DNA of 64,000 bases, from contig CANRAD010000012.1 in assembly GCA_947628505.1 (NCBI GenBank), forward strand, positions 1-64,000, in the 5' to 3' direction. The notes under the pieces are model-generated. The model had not been told where the DNA came from. It saw nothing but the letters and a program-made list of their open reading frames with translations, and searched no databases. This DNA comes from an uncultured Clostridia bacterium. Its GTDB lineage: Bacteria > Bacillota > Clostridia > Christensenellales > Borkfalkiaceae. Position 1 is the stretch's first letter; each line of letters begins with the position of its first letter. Positions 1 to 8,200 of the stretch are shown piece after piece. A program made the position numbers and the translations under genes.

Positions 1-75
1 ACAAATGCGTGGCTGGCAGGCCGATTCTCCGGCGCACTTGTGCGCAGCCGGTAATGATTAGGGCTTTGCCCGAAA
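1..75 (+). other. GC-rich structured remnant at window edge, unidentified
   Basis: Much richer in GC than the AT-rich DNA that follows. It holds a stem-loop at 29-51 (GCGCA arms around CTTG, clamped by CCG/CGG) and a short GGGC-TTT-GCCC hairpin at 61-71, ahead of a terminator. One frame reads open from the edge to tandem TAA TGA stops at 52-57, so it could instead be the last 17 codons of a plus-strand gene. I recognise neither a protein family nor an RNA family. It may be the 3' end of a structured RNA cut by the window edge. Confidence 0.3.
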
Positions 76-83
76 ATGAAATA

Positions 84-108
84 CCACCCGCTATGCGGGT
101 GGATTTTT
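84..108 (+). terminator. Rho-independent terminator
   Basis: Perfect 8-bp stem CCACCCGC / GCGGGTGG with a TAT loop, followed by ATTTTT. It would end whatever transcript enters from the left edge. Confidence 0.75.
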
Positions 109-289
109 ATTGGCTACTATGTCAGACATAACATAATGCTTTTTTAATATTTTTCTCAAAATTTGCTCTAATCGTTGTCGATTTAAAAAAACATCTGATT
201 TAAAGCATATTTTTTTAAAACAGCTCTATTTGTTGCCGGAAATGAAATTAAACGTCATTTTATACCTTCATTTGGGTAAAAATAAGGTC

Positions 290-323
290 AACTATTCGTA
301 AAAGCTGTGTTTTACGAATAGTT
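290..323. repeat. 14-bp perfect inverted repeat, candidate Xer site or terminator
   Basis: Arms AACTATTCGTAAAA (290-303) and TTTTACGAATAGTT (310-323) are perfect reverse complements around a 6-nt centre, GCTGTG. Two arms around a 6-nt core is the geometry of Xer recombination sites, and the site lies about 100 bp upstream of a single tyrosine recombinase gene. A pyrimidine-rich tract follows, so a plus-strand terminator is the main alternative. The rest of 110-392 is AT-rich with no gene I can support. Confidence 0.5.
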
Positions 324-392
324 TCTTTCTCTTTTCCACCACTGTCAAAACCGATTTTTGCTTATAAAAACAGCAAAAAATACCTCCCGCAT

Positions 393-421
393 TTGACTAA
401 TAAAATTTTTTGATTTATAAT
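393..421 (+). promoter_or_regulatory. Sigma-A promoter of xer gene
   Basis: TTGACT (393-398), 17-bp spacer, TATAAT (416-421). The -10 box ends 6 nt before the ATG at 428, so the predicted transcription start falls on the start codon (leaderless mRNA). Confidence 0.75.
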
Positions 422-427
422 TTTGAT

Positions 428-1480
428 ATGAGCGCCGATTACTATGTTCAGAGAAACAATAAGAATCTTGAAGTTATCGAAAGGCTTCTTAACGAGAATT
501 TGCCGGTTTTTTGCTATGACTATTTCCTCGCCATCGATAGCCAGACTTCCACTTTGACTCGGTTAAATTATGCTCACGATTTAAAAATATTTTTTTATTT
601 CTTGCAGGAGAAAAAATTCAGAGGCTCCAAAACCGTTAAAGAGATTACCATTGAAGATCTTGAAAGCGTATCGAGCACGGATATCGAATATTTTTTAAGC
701 TACCTCTCCCATTACCGTTACGACAATAAAGAACATTCATGCAATGACAGAGCTAAGGCAAGAAAGCTCTCATCGGTCAGAGCCATGTTCAAATATTTTT
801 TCAATAAAGGCTTTATCAGCGTTGATAACTCGGCAAAAGTTTCTACGCCGAAACTTCATGAAAAACCAATAATCAGGCTTGATTCCAATGAAGTTTACAA
901 TATAATCAACGTTGCCGAAAACGGTTCGGGCCTCTCCTCGCATCAAATGGCCTATCATGAGAAAAATAAGGTGCGCGACAGCGCGATTATAACGTTGTTT
1001 CTCGGTACGGGAATACGTATAAGCGAACTCGTCGGTCTCAATAACGGGGATATAAATTTCAAGGATAATTCTTTCATTGTAACGCGAAAAGGCGGTAACA
1101 AATCAATTTTATATTTTGACGATTATGTTGCCGAAGCTCTTAAAAGGTATATTGATTATAAAGACCAGAGCGGCGAAATAATCAAGGAACCCAACGCCTT
1201 ATTCTTGTCTAATAATAAAAACAGAATAACCGTGCGCGCCGTTGAAAATCTTGTTAAAAAATATGCGAAGATTGTCTCCCCTTTGAAGAAAATTTCACCG
1301 CATAAATTACGTTCCACCTACGGCACGCAGCTTTATCAAGCAACAGGCGATATTTATATCGTTGCCGACGTTTTGGGGCATAAAGACGTAAATACCACCC
1401 GTAAGCACTATGCCGCCATCTCCGACGAAAACAGACGTCGTGTTGTCGGCAAAGTAAAACTCAAACGCGACGATGAATGA
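428..1480 (+). CDS. Tyrosine recombinase, XerS-like
   Basis: Site-specific recombinase of the lambda-integrase/Xer family, probably resolving chromosome dimers. Counting from ATG 428 (350 aa) there is an N-terminal SAM-like core-binding domain (about 20-130), then the catalytic domain with R197 (GTGIRISEL), K221 (RKGG), H292-K-L-R295, H318 (LGHKD) and nucleophile Y328 (RKHY). Length and the stretch between domains resemble the single-recombinase XerS of streptococci (356 aa) more than paired XerC/XerD (about 300 aa). A TTG at 410 lies in frame but upstream of the -10 box, so it is unlikely to be the start. There is no Shine-Dalgarno before the ATG. An inverted repeat lies just upstream and no phage genes are nearby, which favours a housekeeping role over a mobile integrase. 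Confidence 0.85.
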   Translation: MSADYYVQRNNKNLEVIERLLNENLPVFCYDYFLAIDSQTSTLTRLNYAHDLKIFFYFLQEKKFRGSKTVKEITIEDLESVSSTDIEYFLSYLSHYRYDNKEHSCNDRAKARKLSSVRAMFKYFFNKGFISVDNSAKVSTPKLHEKPIIRLDSNEVYNIINVAENGSGLSSHQMAYHEKNKVRDSAIITLFLGTGIRISELVGLNNGDINFKDNSFIVTRKGGNKSILYFDDYVAEALKRYIDYKDQSGEIIKEPNALFLSNNKNRITVRAVENLVKKYAKIVSPLKKISPHKLRSTYGTQLYQATGDIYIVADVLGHKDVNTTRKHYAAISDENRRRVVGKVKLKRDDE

Positions 1481-1481
1481 A

Positions 1482-1517
1482 ATCCGGACTGCTACCTAAA
1501 AACAGTCCGGATTTTTA
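1482..1517. terminator. Bidirectional terminator between convergent genes
   Basis: Ten-bp perfect stem ATCCGGACTG / CAGTCCGGAT with an 11-nt loop and a T-run to the right. It separates the recombinase gene from the convergent Cys-rich gene. Confidence 0.85.
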
Positions 1518-1703
1518 TTATTTGTATTTATCTTCGTCAAAAATTATTCCGTCGATTTTAATTATTGCGTCGTCTTTTATATCGAGGCATTTACCGCAAT
1601 TGTCGCATATCTTATTCGGATCCAGGTCGCAGGTTTCACATTCAAGGCAACCGATACAGTCTCTGTCGTATAAAACGCACTTTTTAATGTCATCGCTCTT
1701 CAT
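1518..1703 (-). CDS. Small cysteine-rich protein, putative metal binding
   Basis: A 61-aa acidic protein of unknown function with eight cysteines, most clustered between residues 9 and 39 (CxxCxxC spacing followed by CDNCGKC). The pattern suggests a zinc or Fe-S binding knuckle, but I do not recognise a named family. ATG 1703 has a good ribosome binding site (GGAGAG, 5 nt upstream). It is divergent from lexA with about 118 bp between start codons, so both could share a control region. The convergent terminator closes its 3' end. Reality as a gene is supported by the RBS and by the position between well-formed signals. Confidence 0.7.
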   Translation of the reverse strand: MKSDDIKKCVLYDRDCIGCLECETCDLDPNKICDNCGKCLDIKDDAIIKIDGIIFDEDKYK

Positions 1704-1764
1704 ATTACTCTCCGATGCGCAATTATTATAGCACCAATGTTTTGCAAAAACAACTATTTTTATA

Positions 1765-1803
1765 AAACATTTGTTTGCTTTTTATATTTTGTTATGTTAT
1801 AAT
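1765..1803 (+). promoter_or_regulatory. lexA promoter with candidate LexA operator
   Basis: TATAAT at 1798-1803 with a weak TTGCTT -35 (1775-1780, 17-bp spacer). The palindrome AAACA-TT-TGTTT (1765-1776) fits the Gram-positive LexA core AAC-N4-GTT and overlaps the -35 box, as expected for autorepression. It differs from the canonical GAAC...GTTC ends. Confidence 0.55.
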
Positions 1804-1821
1804 TTTTGCAGAGGAATATTT

Positions 1822-2409
1822 ATGAGAAAAATTTTCAGAGATGACGATGTCTATGAATTTATTAAAGGCTTTATTTCCGATTACGGGTATGCTCCTACCG
1901 TTCGCGAAATTTGCAAAGGTTGCAATCTGAAATCTACCGCTACCGCTTATCAGATAATGAAAAGATTGGCGGAAAAAGATTTGATTAATAAAACCGACAA
2001 CAGAAACCGCGCCGTTTCCCTGCCTAATCATAGCCCCGCTGTTACCGTTCCGCTTATCGGCAACGTTGCCGCCGGTGAGCCTATTTTTGCCACGGAAAAT
2101 TACGAAGAATTCTTCTCTATACCTGAAAATTTCTTTGGTGGCGAAGATCTTTTTATGCTAAACGTCCACGGCTCTTCGATGATAAAAATAGGTATGCTTG
2201 ACGGCGATAAAATAGTGGTTAAAAAACAAGATACGGCCGATAACGGCGATATCGTTGTCGCTCTGGTAGATGATTCGGCAACGGTTAAACGTTTTTATAA
2301 GCGCAACGGCAAGTTTATTCTCCATCCGGAAAACGACGATATGGCAGATTTTGTCTTCGACGACGTGCGTATCCTCGGCAAAGTTATAGGACTTATGCGC
2401 AATATCTGA
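1822..2409 (+). CDS. lexA: LexA SOS repressor
   Basis: Transcriptional repressor of the SOS regulon, inactivated by RecA-stimulated self-cleavage. It has 195 aa from ATG 1822 (RBS GAGGA); the longer frame from 1771 starts at a TTG upstream of the -10 box and is rejected. Residues 1-65 form the winged HTH (YAPTVREI, then STATAYQIMKRL). The cleavage site is A84-G85 (VAAGEP), with catalytic Ser119 (GSSM) and Lys156 (ATVKRF) in the S24 peptidase domain. It is transcribed alone, flanked by its promoter/operator and a terminator. Confidence 0.96.
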   Translation: MRKIFRDDDVYEFIKGFISDYGYAPTVREICKGCNLKSTATAYQIMKRLAEKDLINKTDNRNRAVSLPNHSPAVTVPLIGNVAAGEPIFATENYEEFFSIPENFFGGEDLFMLNVHGSSMIKIGMLDGDKIVVKKQDTADNGDIVVALVDDSATVKRFYKRNGKFILHPENDDMADFVFDDVRILGKVIGLMRNI

Positions 2410-2413
2410 AATA

Positions 2414-2442
2414 CTCCGCCTATTTACGGGCGGAGCATTTTT
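2414..2442 (+). terminator. lexA terminator
   Basis: Stem CTCCGCC / GGCGGAG around an 8-nt loop, then CATTTTTATT. Confidence 0.85.
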
Positions 2443-2479
2443 ATTGTTGTAAAAAATTCACTCAGCAAGCCCAAATGAA

Positions 2480-2508
2480 TTGACAATACATTCATTTTAA
2501 AATATAAT
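2480..2508 (+). promoter_or_regulatory. Consensus promoter of tRNA-Thr
   Basis: Exact consensus TTGACA (2480-2485), 17 bp, TATAAT (2503-2508). The predicted start is about 2515, 12 nt before the mature tRNA. Confidence 0.9.
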
Positions 2509-2526
2509 AATCGGGTAAGTTAATTG

Positions 2527-2601
<75 letters not shown>

Positions 2602-2606
2602 CTTCT

Positions 2607-2637
2607 ACTCGTTTCAATATCGGAACGAGTAATTTTT
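2607..2637 (+). terminator. tRNA-Thr terminator
   Basis: Stem ACTCGTTTC / GGAACGAGT (one T-G wobble) followed by AATTTTTT. Confidence 0.85.
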
Positions 2638-2654
2638 TAAATTTTACGAAACTG

Positions 2655-2684
2655 AAAGGCGTCGCATTATGCGGCGCCTTTTTA
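2655..2684 (-). terminator. Terminator of the minus-strand Cys protein gene
   Basis: Eleven-bp stem AAAGGCGTCGC / GCGGCGCCTTT with a 5-nt loop; A- and T-runs on both sides allow bidirectional function. Confidence 0.75.
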
Positions 2685-2692
2685 CAAACAAA

Positions 2693-3076
2693 TCAATTAT
2701 TGACTCTTTTTTTTGCGATTGCAATTCTTATGCGTTTTTTAGGTTGAACTTCGACAACTTCTTCCTCGGCGGCCGTTTCGCAACTATCGGCTTCGGGCTG
2801 GACTTCATTTTCGGCATTTTCCGCGGCAATCTCTATGTTCATGCCGTCTATCTGCTTCATTTTAACATAGGCGACGGCGCAAGGATAAGTGATATTTTTA
2901 TCGCAAAACTCGCAGAACGGCGCATATTCTCCGCACAAATCGCGTTGTAATTCGCTACTGCATATATATTTATCCTTATCGATTACGAGTTGAATTTTTT
3001 GAAGATTATCCTTGCTCAGCTGTGCAGGCATTTCCTTTAAAAGTTCCAAAGGTGCATTGCTGTCCCATTTAACCAT
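2693..3076 (-). CDS. Hypothetical protein with conserved-looking Cys cluster
   Basis: A 127-aa protein I do not recognise. The N-terminal 80 residues look folded and carry five cysteines in about 30 residues (CSSELQRDLC, CEFC, then TYPC), compatible with metal binding. The C-terminal 45 residues are acidic, Glu/Ala-rich and end in a basic Lys/Arg tail, probably disordered. ATG 3076 has RBS GGAG and its own promoter just upstream overlaps the end of the kinase gene. It is monocistronic, ending at a strong hairpin opposite the tRNA gene. Confidence 0.7.
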   Translation of the reverse strand: MVKWDSNAPLELLKEMPAQLSKDNLQKIQLVIDKDKYICSSELQRDLCGEYAPFCEFCDKNITYPCAVAYVKMKQIDGMNIEIAAENAENEVQPEADSCETAAEEEVVEVQPKKRIRIAIAKKRVNN

Positions 3077-3105
3077 TTTTATATCTCCGATTTATATTTG
3101 CTAAT

Positions 3106-3134
3106 ATTATATAATAGAATTGCGCTAAATTCAA
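3106..3134 (-). promoter_or_regulatory. Promoter of the Cys protein gene
   Basis: Minus-strand TTGAAT (3129-3134), 17 bp, TATAAT (3106-3111). The -35 box overlaps the stop codon of the upstream kinase gene. Confidence 0.75.
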
Positions 3135-4066
3135 GTGTTTAAACTTATTTCTTCAACAGTAAGTCCGGCAAAAATTTCTTCATATTTTTCCTTTGAAAAT
3201 GAAATGCTGTCAGGCGTGGTAACGGCCGCGGTTCCGGCGGCAACTCCGCGCTTTAAAATCGTATATAGCGGCTCGCCGGCAGTCAAAGAGCATGTTGCCG
3301 CGGCAACCATTCCGTCTCCGGCTCCCAATGTCGAATTCATAGCAACGTTAACGCTCTTGCAATAATAGCCGACTTTTCCATCGGTGATTATCGCGCCGCC
3401 TTTCCCCAAAGAAAGTAAAACCCTTTTGGCTCCCCTACTGATCAATTCCGTGCAGCCTCTAAACATATCTTCTTGTTTTTTAAAACTTCTGCCGAGAGTT
3501 CGTTCGAGTTCGTCGAGATTTGGTTTTATAAGGTCCGGACCGAATCTGAGAGATTGAATTAGCCGTTCGCCTTCCGTGTCAACAACTTTCTTGACATTTT
3601 CGGGTACGGCGTCAAGGATTTTTGCGTAAAATTCGGGCGACATCCCTTTTGCCAAACCGCCGGAAATTACTACCGCTTCGCATGAAGGAGAAATAATAGA
3701 GACAAGTTTTACGAGCTCGTCTTGTTTTTCGGCGCTTACTTCGGGACTTATATCGTTAATTTCAGTCATCATCGAGCGATGATCGATAAATTTATAATTT
3801 TCTCTTACTCTGCCTTTATTCCAGACAAATTTATAAGGCACGCGCTCCCTATGTAATTCCTGTTCGAATTGATTGCCGTTTTCTTCGTACATAAAACCGG
3901 TGGCAAAGGCTTCGCCGCCTATTCTCGATATACCTATCGCAACGTTTATTGCCTTGCCTGTAAAGAAAATGCGCTTACTTATGATTTTGTGCGCCATACC
4001 GACGCTTAAAGAGTCAACTTCGATATTAACGTCGATACACGGACTTGGACAAACGGTTAAAATCAT
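3131..4066 (-). CDS. PfkB-family sugar kinase (1-phosphofructokinase-like)
   Basis: Ribokinase/PfkB-fold kinase of 311 aa, the usual size for 1-phosphofructokinase (FruK) and tagatose-6-phosphate kinase (LacC). The N-terminus (LTVCPSPCIDVNIEV) has the family pattern of NPxID with variation, FTGKAINVAIG matches the substrate-binding GGKG/N region (the first Gly replaced), and NSTLGAGDGMVAA carries the catalytic GAGD. It lies downstream of pfkA, so it likely feeds phosphorylated hexoses to glycolysis, but no PTS gene is nearby and the exact substrate is open. ATG 4066 has RBS AAAGGAATT. A terminator hairpin stands only about 24 nt upstream, leaving no room for a promoter after it. Confidence 0.82.
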   Translation of the reverse strand: MILTVCPSPCIDVNIEVDSLSVGMAHKIISKRIFFTGKAINVAIGISRIGGEAFATGFMYEENGNQFEQELHRERVPYKFVWNKGRVRENYKFIDHRSMMTEINDISPEVSAEKQDELVKLVSIISPSCEAVVISGGLAKGMSPEFYAKILDAVPENVKKVVDTEGERLIQSLRFGPDLIKPNLDELERTLGRSFKKQEDMFRGCTELISRGAKRVLLSLGKGGAIITDGKVGYYCKSVNVAMNSTLGAGDGMVAAATCSLTAGEPLYTILKRGVAAGTAAVTTPDSISFSKEKYEEIFAGLTVEEISLNT

Positions 4067-4090
4067 TTTAATAATTCCTTTAACGTTTAA

Positions 4091-4121
4091 TAAAAAAGCC
4101 GCTTCAATTTTAAGCGGCTTT
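4091..4121 (-). terminator. Terminator or attenuator between pfkA and the PfkB kinase
   Basis: Ten-bp stem AAAGCCGCTT / AAGCGGCTTT, 7-nt loop, T-run on the minus strand. The next same-strand gene starts 25 nt later, so read-through would set its expression. Confidence 0.8.
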
Positions 4122-4127
4122 ATACTG

Positions 4128-5090
4128 TTACATTGAAATCATTTGAAGAGTCTCATAAAGCTCATAGTTGAATTTTTTCTTCATGCTTACGGCTTCAATA
4201 ATATCCATATCTATGATTTCATTTCTATGGATGCCGACAACTCTGTTGCCTATACCGTCGTTCAATAGCCTTACAGCCTTGTTTCCGAATTGTGCGGCAA
4301 GCATTCTGTCCGCCATGGAAGGCGAGCCTCCGCGTTGAATATGTCCGATTGTCGTAGGTCGAACGGAATATGTCGTTACCGACTGCAACTGCTTTGCAAA
4401 CTCTTCGGCCGTGCAAACGCCTTCGGCAACAACAATTATATTCGAGTGCTTTCCGTTTGCTCTCGAACGGTTTATTTTCATAACGATGTCGTCGAGATCG
4501 AACACCACTTCCGGAACGACTATTATTTCAGCGCCGCTTGCAATACCCGCGTACAATGCAATATCTCCGCACCTTCTTCCCATAACTTCAACCACAGAAA
4601 TTCTCTCGTGAGAAGTCATTGTGTCGCGAAGTTTGTTTATAACGTCAATGCAAGTATTTACGGCCGTATCAAAACCGAGAGTATAATCAGTATACTCAAG
4701 GTCGTTGTCTATTGTTCCGGGTATACCTATTGTAGGCACGCCGTACTCTTCGGAGAGACATTTGGCGCCCCTGAACGAGCCGTCGCCTCCGATAACGACA
4801 AGACCTTCGATTCCTCTTGTTTCAAGCGTTTTTACTGCCTTTTTTTGGCCTTCTTTCGTAAGCATTTCAAGACAACGGGCAGTTCTGAGTTTAGTACCGC
4901 CCCTTTGCACGATATCTGAAACCGAACGCATTTCCAAAGGAACCATTTCATCGTCAATAAGCCCTTGATAGCCTCTTTCAATACCGTAAACTTCCATGCC
5001 GAAGTATATTGCGGTACGAACAACAGCTCTTATACATGCATTCATGCCGGGAGCATCACCGCCGCTGGTCAGTAAGCCTATTCTCTTCAT
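4128..5090 (-). CDS. pfkA: ATP-dependent 6-phosphofructokinase
   Basis: Commits fructose-6-phosphate to glycolysis by ATP-dependent phosphorylation to fructose-1,6-bisphosphate in the cytosol. It has 320 aa, standard for the bacterial homotetrameric enzyme. Signatures seen: SGGDAPGMN (ATP loop, residues 9-17), GGDGS, PGTIDND with the catalytic Asp, and GHIQRGGSPSMADR near the C-terminal substrate site. The glycine in GGDGS fits ATP rather than pyrophosphate as donor. RBS GGAGG; a promoter 80 bp upstream gives a leader of about 70 nt with no clear riboswitch. Confidence 0.96.
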   Translation of the reverse strand: MKRIGLLTSGGDAPGMNACIRAVVRTAIYFGMEVYGIERGYQGLIDDEMVPLEMRSVSDIVQRGGTKLRTARCLEMLTKEGQKKAVKTLETRGIEGLVVIGGDGSFRGAKCLSEEYGVPTIGIPGTIDNDLEYTDYTLGFDTAVNTCIDVINKLRDTMTSHERISVVEVMGRRCGDIALYAGIASGAEIIVVPEVVFDLDDIVMKINRSRANGKHSNIIVVAEGVCTAEEFAKQLQSVTTYSVRPTTIGHIQRGGSPSMADRMLAAQFGNKAVRLLNDGIGNRVVGIHRNEIIDMDIIEAVSMKKKFNYELYETLQMISM

Positions 5091-5169
5091 AAAAACCTCC
5101 GGACTTAATAAAACTCAGCTTCAAGTCGCCCCCTAAACGCGTAAAGCCTTTTTCATCATTCCATTTTAT

Positions 5170-5198
5170 ATTATAACAAAATAATTTAAAAAATACAA
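5170..5198 (-). promoter_or_regulatory. pfkA promoter
   Basis: Minus-strand TTGTAT (5193-5198), 17 bp, TATAAT (5170-5175), in the gap after dnaE. Confidence 0.7.
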
Positions 5199-5216
5199 TA
5201 CTTTTTATAAAAATTC

Positions 5217-8200
5217 TTATACTCCGACATATTTTACGTCCCATTGCTCCAAAAACGAGTACAACTCGGCAAGAAGTCCGCGGCAATAGTTTACGCCGTA
5301 AGGCAATTTAAATAATTTATCGCCCCTCTTGATTTTGCATGTGATATTCCCGGGATAATTTGCAATCATCATAACAAGTTCGTCAAAACTTTCGTCGCTT
5401 AGCGAAGTTGTGTTCAACCACAGAACCGAAGGCGTGTCAACGCCCGATTTTTCGCTTTCCTCTTCGTTATTAAGTCTGACTTCGATGACGTCGTCGACGA
5501 TACAGCTTATTCCGCGCTCGTCGTCGATATCGAGTTTTCCGCGAATTTTGATTATTTTATCGTTGGCTATAAGTGCCTTGGCCTTTTCGTAAATTGCCGG
5601 GAAGCATACGCATTCGAGAACTCCGTAAACGTCTTCAAGATTGAAAAATGCCATGAACGCATTCGTGCGCTTGGTTGTAGTTCGTCTGTAAGAACCTATT
5701 ATGCCTGCCATAGTAATATGCATACCGTCGGTAATTTGGTTATAAGTTCGTCTGCCGTCTTCATCTTCCACGTAATCTTCAAGTAGCGAGCAATCAAAAT
5801 TGCAATCGGGGAACGAATGCATATATTTCTCGAACGGATGACCGCTTACGTACACGCCCAATACTTCTTTTTCGCGCGATAATTTTTCGTTTAATTCAAA
5901 TTCGCGAATGTCCGGATATACCACTTCGAGCTTCTCTTCTTCCAGAATGTCTCCGAAAAAACTCATTTGAGCGCTTTCACGCTGTTTGCCTATGATTTTA
6001 GCTCTTGCGCACAGTCCTTCGTATACTTTATCCAATTTTGAGCGCGCAACACCCATTTCGTCGAATGCGCCGGAATAAATGAGGCCTTGCACCAACCTTG
6101 AATTGAGAACCGAAATACAGCGCGAAATAAAATCCGGGAAATCCTTGAAATAACCGTTTTTTGTGCGCTCGTCTATTATCCAATCGATTACGGCTTGACC
6201 TGCGCCTTTAAGAGCGGATAACCCGAATCTCACGCCGTCGTTTTCGACTTTAAAAGCCGAACGGCTTTTATTGATATCCGGCGGAAACACCTTCATTCCT
6301 TTATCTTTCAGATATAGAACGTACTTTGTGATTTCGTCTATTTTATTTAATCTGTTATTCAAAAGCGCGCAGATAAATTCTTTGCAATAATACTTTTTCA
6401 GCCAAGCCGTCTGATAGGCAAGCGTAGCGTATGCGGCAGCATGAGATTTATTGAACGCATATGAAGCAAAACCTTCCATATCGCCGAATATCTTATTTGC
6501 TATATTCGGCGAAATTCCGTTATTGACGCAACCGGTTATATGACTTCCGTTTATATCGCTTACGCCGCCGTTAATGAATTTTTCCTTTTGCGCCATCAGC
6601 GTTTTCTTGTCTTTTTTGCCCATGGCGCGGCGCACGAGATCGGCTTCGCCCAACGAAAAACCGGCAAGGTCCTGGAAAATCTGCATTACCTGTTCCTGGT
6701 ATACGGGAATGCCATATGTAACTTTAAGTATCTTTTCTTCCTGCGGGCAGTCATAAATTATTGTTTCCACGCCGTGTTTGCGCGCGCAAAACGAATCAAT
6801 AAATTTCATCGGACCAGGACGATATAAGGACACGCCCGCTATCAGATCTTCGAGACAGTCCGGTTTAAGCGTTTTCATAAACCTCTTCATTCCGCCCGCT
6901 TCAAGTTGGAACACACCGTCTGTATCGCCTTCGGCGATAAGCGAGTATGCGCCGCTGTCTTCATAACCAATCTTATTGAAATCAACGTCGATACCGGCGT
7001 CTTCCTTTATATAATCCACGCACTTTTTAATATCGGTTAGCGTAACAAGCGCGAGGAAGTCCATTTTAAGCATGCCAAGTGCTTCTATTTCCTTTGCCAC
7101 GAACTGTGTGGTTATATCGTTGCCGTTCCTCGAAAGAGGCACGTTGTCGGCAATTCTCTTTTGGCAAATAACCACGCCGGCGGCATGCATACCGGTTTGC
7201 CTCGGCATGCCTTCGATTTTAAGCGCCATATCGATAACTCTGCGCAAAACGTCGTCGCTTTCATAAATTTCGCAGAATTCTTTGTTTTTAACGCTTTTGA
7301 GTTCGTTGAGCTTTTGTTCCAAATCGGCGATTTTATCCGGTTCCGTTTCTCGGTCGAGTTTTTCTTTTGCTGCGTCTATTCTGCGCCCCAAAAGGTCGCT
7401 TATCGAAGTTTTGCCGTCCATTATTTTAGTCAATCTGTCAGTCTCGGAATACGGAACGCGCATTACACGGCCGACATCTTTAATGGAGTTCTTTGCAGCC
7501 ATCGTGCCGAATGTAACTATTTGACAGACGTTTTCCTTGCCGTATTTATTGCGCACGTAATCAATAGTCTCTTCACGCCTGTCCGTACAGAAATCAATAT
7601 CGAAATCCGGCATAGACACACGGTCCGGATTAAGAAACCTTTCAAAAAGCAAATCGTATTGAAGCGGTTCGACATCTGTAATTCCTATTGAATAGGCCAC
7701 AATGGAACTGACGCCTGAGCCGCGCCCCGGGCCGACGGGTATGCCTTGCTCTTTGGACCAATTGATAAAGTCCCAAACTACCAGATAATAATCGGCGTAT
7801 CCCATTCCGCATATGATATTCAACTCATATTCCGCTCTGTCAAGTTCGCGTTGGGTAAGGTTTTTATAGCGAGCTTTAAGACCTTTATCGGTAAGTTGTC
7901 TGAGATACTCCTCGGAAGTCATTCCGTCCGGAGCGGTATATACCGGGATAAGAGTCTTGTCTTTAATGGGATAACCTTTTTTATCGAGATTGAATGCCGG
8001 TTCATATACTTTGTCGGCAATGACGCGCGTATTTTTGATTGCCTGAGGCAAACCGGGGAAAAGCGCGGCCATTTGGTCGCCCGTCTTGAAATAAAATTCC
8101 TGCGTGGCAAATTTCATTCTTTTGGGATCGTCAAGCTGCTTTTTCATTTGGATGCACATCAGAACGTCCTGCATCTCCGCATCGGCCGCTTCAATGTAAT

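Noticed and set aside
84-108. IS200/IS605 end hairpin at the left edge
   Set aside because: The hairpin resembles such ends, but no tnpA/tnpB residue is visible and a terminator reading is simpler.
410-427. TTG at 410 as start of the recombinase
   Set aside because: It lies upstream of the -10 box of the best promoter and has no RBS; ATG 428 is preferred.
428-1480. Prophage or integrative element integrase next to tRNA-Thr
   Set aside because: No phage or conjugation genes, no repeat of the tRNA 3' end nearby, and lexA lies between; the tRNA is intact.
5091-5163. Riboswitch in the pfkA leader
   Set aside because: About 70 nt without convincing stems or known motifs.
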